Source: JAGQTE01 sp964648005 (GTDB lineage Bacteria > Actinomycetota > Acidimicrobiia > Acidimicrobiales > Acidimicrobilacustridaceae). Taken from it: a stretch of 14,242 nt of DNA. A model generated the notes under the pieces. That model saw nothing but the letters and a program-made list of their open reading frames with translations, did no database searches and was not told where the DNA came from. Of the stretch, positions 6,011-14,242 are shown piece by piece. Where the stretch lies: contig CAZYKR010000095.1 of assembly GCA_964648005.1 (NCBI GenBank), positions 1 to 14,242 of the forward strand, in the 5' to 3' direction. How positions within the stretch are numbered: position 1 is the stretch's first letter; the number at the start of each line of letters is the position of its first letter. The position numbers and the translations under genes were made by a program.

Positions 6011-6310
6011 GTGAGCCTCGACCGGAGCGACCACCCGCCATCCAACCTCGACGAGATGCTCCTCGAGGTCCTTCGGCCGCCAGCGTGGATCCGCGACGCC
6101 CTCTGCACTGAACCGGCCTACCAGTCGACCGAGTTCTTCCCCGAGCGAGGCGCATCCTCGGAGCCTGCTCGCGCCGTTTGCAAGCGATGTCTAGTCCGCG
6201 AGGAATGCCTCGACTGGGCGACCGCGCAACGCATCCCAGATGGCATCTGGGGAGGCCTCGATGCCCCCGAACGCCGCGAACGACTCAGGACCCGGCGGAC
6301 AGCTTCGTGA
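6011..6310 (+). CDS. WhiB-family iron-sulfur transcriptional regulator
   Basis: This 99-aa protein has the complete WhiB signature: four cluster-binding cysteines C32, C57, C60 and C66 in the order C-x(24)-C-x2-C-x5-C, then GIWGG (78-82) followed by LDAPERRERLR and a basic tail. WhiB (Wbl) proteins bind a 4Fe-4S cluster and usually act on the primary sigma factor to change promoter choice. Actinophages carry them too; the mycobacteriophage TM4 copy represses host whiB2 and affects superinfection (established knowledge). The start is GTG 6011, 2 bp after the peptidase stop, with GAGG at 5997-6000. It ends the terS run, so it may control late or helper-responsive expression. Confidence 0.93.
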   Translation: MSLDRSDHPPSNLDEMLLEVLRPPAWIRDALCTEPAYQSTEFFPERGASSEPARAVCKRCLVREECLDWATAQRIPDGIWGGLDAPERRERLRTRRTAS

Positions 6311-6423
6311 GCTACCTTCGGCGCCGTGGGTGGATCAGGGGAAAGGAAGTCGTCCGGCTGCGTCGCGGGCGTGGCCTTCGCCTTGATCGGAGCTGCAGGC
6401 GGCCCCTTACGAACCTTGGGAGC

Positions 6424-6440
6424 GCGCCGGCGATCGGCGC
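6424..6440. terminator. Small hairpin between convergent genes
   Basis: GCGCCG (6424-6429) and CGGCGC (6435-6440) form a 6-bp stem with a 5-nt loop, just past the stop of the leftward 128-aa gene and 114 bp after the WhiB stop. It is a possible terminator for the leftward gene. The rest of 6311-6444 shows no feature I can support. Confidence 0.3.
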
Positions 6441-6444
6441 AGCT

Positions 6445-6831
6445 TCACCAGTCGTCGGCCTCGTCGAACGAGATCCGTGCCATTGCGATGAGCGCCTCCT
6501 TATCGGGCCTTCGCCGCAACTCGGCGGTGACACGGCCGCGCGGCCCGTTGAACTGCACCGAATAGGCATCCTCGGGAGGACGCTCCTCCTTCCCTTCCCT
6601 CCAGGCGACGATCCGAGCGAGGACCTGGCGCACAGTCGTGCTCTCATGGAACGTCAAGTAGTTCGCAACGGCACCGAAGACCAACAGCGGCGTTTCCAAG
6701 TCGATGCCGCCGGCCTGCGGAGGCAACTCGTGTTCCGAACGCCGGGCGAGTCCGGCAGCGATGAGATCCCCAGCAAGTTCGCCCGGAATCCACGCCTCCC
6801 ACGACCCGTCCGCATTGCGGCGCATCGCCAT
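6445..6831 (-). CDS. Unknown 128-aa protein, leftward
   Basis: I do not recognise this protein. It starts with a basic, tryptophan-containing segment (MRRNADGSWEAWIP), then helices (GELAGDLIAAGLARR, 17-31; TPLLVFGAVANYLTFH, 47-62; TVRQVLARIVAWREGKE, 66-82), a strand pair (YSVQFNGPRGRVTAEL, 90-105) and an acidic end. No Cys or membrane segment stands out. The coding call rests on a very good ribosome site (AAGGAGG in the minus strand, about 7 nt before the ATG), sensible amphipathic composition and the lack of a better plus-strand reading. It is one of three leftward genes in the element and is divergent from the 133-aa gene. A role in immunity or regulation is possible but unproven. Confidence 0.65.
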   Translation of the reverse strand: MAMRRNADGSWEAWIPGELAGDLIAAGLARRSEHELPPQAGGIDLETPLLVFGAVANYLTFHESTTVRQVLARIVAWREGKEERPPEDAYSVQFNGPRGRVTAELRRRPDKEALIAMARISFDEADDW

Positions 6832-6937
6832 CGTCGCCCTCCTTGGAAGTCAGAAGCCAAGTTGCGCCGGCACACCCTAGGCAGCATCCGCAGCGTTCGC
6901 CGTGGCGGCGCGATACCGTCGCCCTCGACAACCCAGT

Positions 6938-6968
6938 GGCCCGGGCGCTGCGCTAACAGCCCCGGGCC
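6938..6968 (+). promoter_or_regulatory. Strong stem-loop ahead of the 133-aa/integrase pair
   Basis: GGCCCGGG (6938-6945) pairs with CCCGGGCC (6961-6968), and inside it GCTG (6947-6950) pairs with CAGC (6957-6960). This gives a 12-bp stem with one bulged C and a 6-nt loop. It ends 16 nt before the AGGAGG ribosome site of the 6999 gene. It could be a terminator insulating int from read-through or a leader structure affecting translation. The rest of the 167-bp divergent gap shows no clear promoter. Confidence 0.5.
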
Positions 6969-6998
6969 TGGCCACCACCTAACCAGGAGGTAGTGACA

Positions 6999-7400
6999 AT
7001 GGCGGACCCTACGCCAGTCTCCGCGCCATTCGGCGAACCGCTCCAGACCCTTTCCGAACGAATCGCAACCGGCGAACCGTTCACGCATCGAGACAGCCTC
7101 GTCCTCGACGCTGTCGCGTTCATCCCACTCCTCGGCGGAGACACCGTCGCCGACTACGTCGAGACCTTCCGCTTGGGCTTCTACTGCCTCTACCAGGGCA
7201 GCCGTCAGAACTCGTTCGACGACGCCTCGATGGACGGCCACGAGATCCGAGCGCTGGCGCACCAGTTCTACTGGGCCGCGACGGCCCTCGGCAGTGCCGA
7301 CCTTCGCAACCGGGCCGCGGACCTCGTCGCCTACGAGGACCTCGTCGCCCGCATGAACGCGGCGCAGGACGCCTGCGGCGCTGTCCGGGAGGACAACTGA
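6999..7400 (+). CDS. Unknown 133-aa protein coupled to integrase
   Basis: I do not recognise this protein. It is largely helical: EPLQTLSERIATGEPF (13-28), LVLDAVAFIPLLGGDTVADYV (34-54), a Tyr/Phe-rich stretch ETFRLGFYCLYQGS (55-68), then ALAHQFYWAATALG and LVAYEDLVARMNAAQ. A GTG at 6993 is in frame but only 2 nt from AGGAGG (6985-6990); ATG 6999 has normal 8-nt spacing and is preferred. Its TGA overlaps the integrase ATG (TGATG), so the two are translated together. A function connected with integration, excision or its timing is the natural guess, though small passenger genes in front of int are common. Confidence 0.7.
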   Translation: MADPTPVSAPFGEPLQTLSERIATGEPFTHRDSLVLDAVAFIPLLGGDTVADYVETFRLGFYCLYQGSRQNSFDDASMDGHEIRALAHQFYWAATALGSADLRNRAADLVAYEDLVARMNAAQDACGAVREDN

Positions 7401-8551
7401 TGGCGAAGCGAGCGAACGGCACTGGCAGCATCTACCAAGACGCCTCCGGCCGATGGCGCGGCACGGTGGTCGACAACGACGGACGCCGCCGCTACCTGTC
7501 GGGCCGGACCCAGGCTGACGTCGTCGCAAAGATGAAGGACGCCCAACGCAAGGTCGACGACGGCCTACCGCTCGGCGACCAGACGTCGACCGTGGGGGAG
7601 TACCTCGAGCGGTGGCTGACCGACGTGGCGCCGGCACGGTCCCGCGTGAAATCGACCAACACCCTCGACCAGTACGCCTGGGCGATCCGGCACCACCTCG
7701 TGCCATCGCTCGGCCGGATCAAGCTGCGCGCCCTCACCGCTGACCACGTCGAGCGCATGCTGCGCCGCAAGGCGACAGACGGCATGGCGCGATCCTCGAT
7801 CGTCCGTCTGCGCGCCGTGCTCGTCCTGGCCCTGACACACGCCGAGCGGCGCGACCTCGTCACCCGCAACGTCGCCAGACTCGCCGAGATGCCCGCCGAC
7901 GCCAAGCCTCCCGCCGAAGGCCGGTCGCTCACCGTCGACCAGGCCAAGGCGCTCCTGGCGGCCGCAGAGGGTGACAGGCTCGAGGCGCTGTACCTCTGCG
8001 GGCTCATGCTCGGTCTACGCCCCGGCGAGCTGCTGGGCCTCACCTGGGACGACGTCGACCTCGACGGCCGCACGCTGCAGGTCCGGCGCAGCCTCAAGCG
8101 CGAACGCGACCCCGACACCGGCCGCGGTGTGCTGCGCCTCGGCGACCCAAAGACCGCCAAGAGCCGACGCGCCCTGGACCTACCGCCACGCGTCGCCGAC
8201 GCCCTGCGATCGCACCGGACGGCGCAGAAGGCCGAGCGGCTAGTCGCCGGCCCCGAGTGGGATGCGAGCTGGGGCCTCGTGTTCTGCAACGCCTTCGGCC
8301 GACCCATCGACCCGTCGAACCTGCGCCGCATGTTCAAGGCGCTGACCAACGCCGCCGGCCTGGGCGACTGGCACCCGCACGAGCTACGGCACTCGGCCGC
8401 GTCGCTGCTCAGCGCGTCCGGTGTGCCGCTCGAGCACATCGCCGACGTGCTCGGCCACGACGGCACCCGTATGACGGCATTGGTCTACCGCCACGCCACA
8501 GCGCCGACGGTTGCCGTGGCGGTGGCGCCGATGGAGGCGATGTTCGGCTAA
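7400..8551 (+). CDS. int: Tyrosine recombinase integrase
   Basis: This 383-aa integrase has the three usual parts. An N-terminal arm-binding domain (about 5-60; GTGSIYQDASGRWRG, YLSGRTQADVVAKM) and a SAM-like core-binding domain (about 64-165) come first. The catalytic domain holds R207 (LGLRPGEL), K251 or K254 (PKTAKSRRALDLP), H327 and R330 (HPHELRHSAA), H353 (LGHDG) and the nucleophile Y363 (LVYRH). All catalytic residues are present, so it should be active. The start overlaps the upstream stop and has GGGAGG at 7387-7392. It faces the right attachment site and would join the element's attP to the tRNA-Ala attB. The arm-binding domain predicts repeated arm sites, which are found at both ends (360-381 and 9764-9805). 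Confidence 0.96.
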   Translation: MAKRANGTGSIYQDASGRWRGTVVDNDGRRRYLSGRTQADVVAKMKDAQRKVDDGLPLGDQTSTVGEYLERWLTDVAPARSRVKSTNTLDQYAWAIRHHLVPSLGRIKLRALTADHVERMLRRKATDGMARSSIVRLRAVLVLALTHAERRDLVTRNVARLAEMPADAKPPAEGRSLTVDQAKALLAAAEGDRLEALYLCGLMLGLRPGELLGLTWDDVDLDGRTLQVRRSLKRERDPDTGRGVLRLGDPKTAKSRRALDLPPRVADALRSHRTAQKAERLVAGPEWDASWGLVFCNAFGRPIDPSNLRRMFKALTNAAGLGDWHPHELRHSAASLLSASGVPLEHIADVLGHDGTRMTALVYRHATAPTVAVAVAPMEAMFG

Positions 8552-8568
8552 AGGGCGACGACCCGAGT

Positions 8569-9753
8569 TCATGCATGATCGAGCACGGCTCGCAATGTCT
8601 GGGCGTCGACCTTGTTTGGATGCACGGTCAGCCGCCCTGGCTGATCGATTGCCAGTTGGAGCAACGCCTCGATGAATGGGTTGTCGAGTGCAGATGCCCA
8701 CTCGTCTGGTACGGGGAAGGCCGGATCTATCACCGTCATGCGACCGCCGCCGGCCCTGAGCCATCGGCCGATGACCTCGTTAACGTGCTGATCGCGGAAC
8801 GAATACCCAACCACGACAAGTTGGTCTGCCATCCGAAGATAGGTTTGAAACGACATCAACAGGTCCAAGAATGGCCCCTCCGCCGTCAACTTATTTCCCT
8901 CACCAAACACCAGGAATGGCGGAAGATCTGCATTCCAATCGATCGTGAGGCTCGCTGCGAGCGGATCGGATTCCGGAGCCTTGCTCCAGTCGATGGAGCC
9001 GTGCAGCTTCAGGAGATGGATCCCTCCTTCTGGTGCGTCGAGCCGTTGGGCGGTTTGCCACAGTCCAACGCCAGTGTGGACCGGTACCCCAAGGGTGGTT
9101 CCGAGGGTTTCGATCACCAGGTCGTAATTCAACGTGGCAACACAAAGGGGTCCGAGTTCGTCCGCGACCTCTGCAAGCGGCTCTAGAGGCGTTAGTGGTC
9201 TCGTAGGTCCACCCGCAAGAACCTCGCGCAATGCAACTCGCGCGGCTAGCGATGCGCCGCGCGCTGCTTCAGTAATCGAGGTAGGCATCGCGGCAGCGAT
9301 CTTCTCCGCCAGGTACGCCTCGATTCCAGCGGCGCGACGATCACTTCGTTGGGCGCGCATCGCCTTCTTTAGTCCGTCACTAGCTAGGAAGCTGCTGAAG
9401 AAGTCATCGTCTCGAGCTTCGAACGCTTCGACTGTGGGGTGCCACAGCCGCACGAAGGGGGCGGCTGGAGACGTCGATCGATCGGCGAGAAGGTCAATCG
9501 CTGCGATCACCCTCTCGACGTCGATTCCGGTGAGAGGGTCTAGGCCCGCTTGCCCTCTCTCGGCGGCCAACTCGCCAATCACGAAGTTGAGCACCCGTAT
9601 GAAGGATGGTCGGTCGGCGATCCTTTCCGAAACGGCGAAGTGGTCCTGAAGTGCTTGGGTGAGTCCAACCGAGTCAGGTAGGCCGACGGCTGCGGATGCT
9701 CCGGCGCCGAGCAGCACAACGTTTCGCTGGTACTCGTGCTCCACCCGCGACAT
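8569..9753 (-). CDS. SIR2-domain protein, probable NAD-degrading anti-phage effector
   Basis: This 394-aa protein has the SIR2 NAD-binding fold. VVLLGAGASAAVGLPD (12-27) is the glycine-rich NAD loop, VATLNYD (205-211) carries the catalytic-type Asn209, KLHGSIDW (249-256) carries the catalytic-type His251, and VVVGYSFRDQHVNEVI (313-328) matches the SIR2_2-like C-terminal strand and helix. The insert 35-200 is mostly helical. No other effector or sensor domain is visible, so it is a stand-alone SIR2 protein. Related SIR2 proteins in bacterial defence deplete NAD+ in infected cells (established for ThsA and DSR types); the same role here is inference. The start 9753 is chosen because the NAD loop begins just after it; the longer frame would run through the arm repeats and the tRNA gene. 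Base composition is visibly lower in G+C than its neighbours, a sign of separate acquisition. It is convergent with int, 17 bp apart. Confidence 0.9.
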   Translation of the reverse strand: MSRVEHEYQRNVVLLGAGASAAVGLPDSVGLTQALQDHFAVSERIADRPSFIRVLNFVIGELAAERGQAGLDPLTGIDVERVIAAIDLLADRSTSPAAPFVRLWHPTVEAFEARDDDFFSSFLASDGLKKAMRAQRSDRRAAGIEAYLAEKIAAAMPTSITEAARGASLAARVALREVLAGGPTRPLTPLEPLAEVADELGPLCVATLNYDLVIETLGTTLGVPVHTGVGLWQTAQRLDAPEGGIHLLKLHGSIDWSKAPESDPLAASLTIDWNADLPPFLVFGEGNKLTAEGPFLDLLMSFQTYLRMADQLVVVGYSFRDQHVNEVIGRWLRAGGGRMTVIDPAFPVPDEWASALDNPFIEALLQLAIDQPGRLTVHPNKVDAQTLRAVLDHA

Positions 9754-9763
9754 CCCCTGCTTC

Positions 9764-9805
9764 CGGCAGCAACCGCGACCGGGGTTGCTGCCAGGGTTGC
9801 TGCCA
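9764..9805 (+). repeat. Right set of candidate integrase arm sites
   Basis: GTTGCTGCCA occurs at 9784-9793 and 9796-9805, 12 bp apart, and an inverted copy with one difference lies at 9764-9773. The pair matches the left-end pair (360-381) in sequence, spacing and orientation. It ends 59 bp inside attR, between the SIR2 start and the core. Confidence 0.65.
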
Positions 9806-9831
9806 CACCACCCCTGGGCCACCGGCTGGTG

Positions 9832-9858
9832 ACCCGGCCGACGAGTGTCGGCCCAGGT
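9832..9858 (-). terminator. Hairpin just after tRNA-Ala, supplied by the element
   Basis: GGCCGAC (9836-9842) and GTCGGCC (9847-9853) form a perfect 7-bp stem with a GAGT loop; ACC (9832-9834) and GGT (9856-9858) extend it after a mismatch. It is 10 nt beyond the tRNA 3' end in the tRNA's direction. It could replace the chromosomal hairpin (166-193) that integration moved about 9.7 kb away. Confidence 0.5.
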
Positions 9859-9864
9859 CACACG

Positions 9865-9941
<77 letters not shown>

Positions 9942-9953
9942 ATGGAGCCGCTC

Positions 9954-9982
9954 ACCATACCAGTGCCCGCGCGCGGGGTCGA
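9954..9982 (-). promoter_or_regulatory. Putative promoter of tRNA-Ala
   Basis: On the minus strand TCGACC (9982-9977) and TATGGT (9959-9954) are separated by 17 bp and each matches the sigma-70-type consensus at 4 of 6 positions. The -10 box ends 12 nt before the tRNA 5' end. It lies on the chromosomal side, so integration does not disturb it. Confidence 0.5.
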
Positions 9983-10039
9983 AGCGAGTACCTCAACGCC
10001 TTTCCGGGCAGCGCGCGCCGAACCGTAGGATGCCCGACC

Positions 10040-12508
<2,469 letters not shown>

Positions 12509-12553
12509 CCACGCTGCGTAACGAACGCGCAGGGTCCCCGGTCAGACGCTCTG

Positions 12554-14218
12554 ATGCGCACTCTCACCACCAGAATCGAAAAGGCCACCGAGTTCGGCGG
12601 CACCGTGACGTTCATGGCCGGTGACGCGGGGGTCACGCTCCCGTGGTCCCAGCTCCACGACGAGGCCCGGGCAACGGCAGCGGCGCTGCAGGCCCGAGGC
12701 GTCTCGCGTGGCGATCACGTCGCCATCCTGGGCCCGACCACCCGTGAGCTCGTGACCCTGATCCAGGGGACCTGGCTCGCCGGCGCCACGATCATGGTGC
12801 TGCCGCTGCCGATGCGCCTGGCCTCCATCGAGGCCTTCGTGGCCCAGACCCGGGTCCGCATCCACAAGGGCGACGCCGTGCTGGTGGCGATCGACGACCA
12901 GCTGGCCGAGTTCGTGGCGCCCGAGCCGGGCGATCCGCCGATGGTGGGCATCGCCGACCTCGTCGCCGAGGGCGCACGCCTGGGCGCCGACCAGCTGACC
13001 CCCGTCGACGTGGCTCCGGAGGACCTGGCGATCCTGCAGTTCACCAGCGGCTCGACGGCGGAGCCCAAGGGCGTGATGCTGCCGCACCAGACCGTCGTGG
13101 CCAACCTCGACGGCGCCGCCGAAGCCGGCGAGATGCAGGACGACGACGTCTTCTGCTCCTGGCTGCCGCTGTACCACGACATGGGGCTGGTCGGCATGCT
13201 GACGCTGCCCATGATCACCGGGCGCAGCCTCGTGCTCGGCGCACCGCAGGACTTCCTGGCCAAGCCGCTGCGTTGGATGCAGTGGATCTCGGACAACCGG
13301 GGCACGGTCACCGCGGGCCCCAACTTCAGCTGGGTGCTGGCGGCCAAGTCGCTGCGTCGAGCCCAGGACCTGGACCTGTCCTCGCTGCGCATCGCACTCA
13401 ACGGCGCCGAGCCGGTGGACAAGACCACGGTGGAGGCGTTCGTCGACGCCGGCGCACCGTTCGGGCTGCGGCCAGGCTGCATCTTCCCCGCCTTCGGCAT
13501 GGCGGAGCTGGCGATCGCCGGCACCTTCCCCAAGCCGATGCGGGGCCTCGTGACCGACCCGGTGGACCGGCGGGTGCTCGAGACCGAGCGCTTCGCCGCC
13601 GCCGGCACGGAGGGCGCGGAGGGCACACGCTCCTTCGCCCTGCTGGGCACCCCGATCCCGGGTCTCGACATGCGCATCGTCGAGCCCGAATCGGGGCGCC
13701 CGTGCGCCGAGCGCGAGGTCGGCGAGCTCGAGCTGCGCGGCACGTCGGTGATGTCGGGCTACTACAAGAACCCGGAGGCCACGGCCGCGGTGCTGCGGGA
13801 CGGCTGGCTGCGCACCGGGGACCTGGCGTACCGCCTCGGCGACGAGCTCGTGCTGTGCGGACGGATCAAGGACGTGATCATCCTCGGCGGCCGCAACATC
13901 TTCCCGGACGACATCGAGAAGGCGGTCGGTACCGTCGACGGCGTCCGTCCGGGCAACGTCATCGCCTTCGGGACCGAAGGGCGCGGCAAGGAGGCCGTCG
14001 CCGTCGTGGCCGAGGTCAAGACGGATGACCTGGACGCCCTGCGCAAGGCCGTGCACCACGCCGCGCTCGAGGTGTGCGGCGTGCCGCCGCACGAGGTGAT
14101 CCTGGTGGCGCCGGGCACGCTGCCCAAGACCTCGTCGGGCAAGCTGCAGCGCACCATGTGCAAGACGCAGTGGCTCGCCGGCGAGCTCGTCCTCGCCGAG
14201 GCCGTGCCGGCGACGTGA
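12554..14218 (+). CDS. AMP-forming acyl ligase (fatty-acyl-AMP ligase/acyl-CoA synthetase type)
   Basis: This 554-aa adenylate-forming enzyme activates a carboxylic acid with ATP to an acyl-AMP, then passes it to CoA or a carrier protein. It has the phosphate-binding loop TSGSTAEPKG (164-173), SWLPLYHDMGLVG (202-214), FGMAELAIAG (314-323), RTGDLAYRLGDELVLCGRIK (420-439), GGRNIFPDDIE (445-455) and the C-terminal catalytic lysine K530 in LPKTSSGKLQR. PLYHDMGLVG and RNIFPDDIE are typical of fatty-acyl-AMP ligases and relatives, so a fatty acid is the likely substrate, but the acceptor cannot be decided from sequence. It starts 45 bp after leuS without a clear ribosome site at ATG 12554; co-transcription is possible. 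It ends 24 bp before the window edge. Confidence 0.9.
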   Translation: MRTLTTRIEKATEFGGTVTFMAGDAGVTLPWSQLHDEARATAAALQARGVSRGDHVAILGPTTRELVTLIQGTWLAGATIMVLPLPMRLASIEAFVAQTRVRIHKGDAVLVAIDDQLAEFVAPEPGDPPMVGIADLVAEGARLGADQLTPVDVAPEDLAILQFTSGSTAEPKGVMLPHQTVVANLDGAAEAGEMQDDDVFCSWLPLYHDMGLVGMLTLPMITGRSLVLGAPQDFLAKPLRWMQWISDNRGTVTAGPNFSWVLAAKSLRRAQDLDLSSLRIALNGAEPVDKTTVEAFVDAGAPFGLRPGCIFPAFGMAELAIAGTFPKPMRGLVTDPVDRRVLETERFAAAGTEGAEGTRSFALLGTPIPGLDMRIVEPESGRPCAEREVGELELRGTSVMSGYYKNPEATAAVLRDGWLRTGDLAYRLGDELVLCGRIKDVIILGGRNIFPDDIEKAVGTVDGVRPGNVIAFGTEGRGKEAVAVVAEVKTDDLDALRKAVHHAALEVCGVPPHEVILVAPGTLPKTSSGKLQRTMCKTQWLAGELVLAEAVPAT

Positions 14219-14242
14219 CCTCATCGTTCTGGTAGTGGGGAC

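Noticed and set aside
12509..12553. Terminator between leuS and the acyl ligase
   Set aside because: Only a 5-bp CTGCG/CGCAG stem is visible; too weak to call, and the genes may be co-transcribed.
12542..14224. 560-aa open frame antisense to the acyl ligase
   Set aside because: Same effect: the plus-strand frame has all adenylate-forming enzyme motifs and the antisense frame has none.

Overview
The window is high-GC DNA typical of an actinomycete (Actinomycetota). The evidence is the G/C-rich third codon positions, a WhiB-family regulator (a family confined to actinobacteria and their mobile elements), GTG/TTG starts, and a fatty-acyl-AMP-ligase-type enzyme. The class cannot be fixed from the sequence; Acidimicrobiia would fit but is a guess.

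Layout. Positions 1-132 hold the C-terminal end of a chromosomal gene. Positions 209-9910 are an integrated genetic element of about 9.7 kb. It is bounded by a perfect 46-bp direct repeat (209-254 and 9865-9910). The right copy is the 3' part of an intact tRNA-Ala(GGC) gene (minus strand, 9868-9941); the left copy is the displaced 3' fragment of the original tRNA gene. From 9942 the chromosome resumes with leuS (leucyl-tRNA synthetase, complete) and an AMP-forming acyl ligase.

The element. A leftward zinc-ribbon gene (336-1289) is divergent from a rightward early block. That block is a 60-aa excisionase-like helix-turn-helix protein, a 71-aa Cys-rich protein and a RecA-fold replication ATPase ending in a winged helix (1335-3019). 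A 431-bp non-coding, repeat-rich stretch (3020-3450) follows, the best candidate for the replication origin and possibly a packaging site. Next is an operon-like run (3451-6310): a P27-type small terminase, a 92-aa beta-rich decoration-like protein, a 305-aa unknown, an HExxH metallopeptidase and a WhiB-family regulator. Then come a leftward 128-aa unknown, a rightward 133-aa unknown, a tyrosine integrase (7400-8551), and a leftward SIR2-domain protein (8569-9753) against the right attachment site.

Interpretation (inference). The element has int, xis-like, replication and small-terminase genes, but no large terminase, portal, capsid, tail or conjugation gene. That is the gene content of a phage satellite similar to phage-inducible chromosomal islands: it would replicate itself, redirect a helper phage's packaging through its own TerS, and carry a probable anti-phage NADase-type SIR2 gene as cargo. 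Short 10-bp repeats paired at 12-bp spacing near both ends look like integrase arm-binding sites. An 18-bp near-palindrome sits in the divergent control region. I found no CRISPR array and no insertion sequence.
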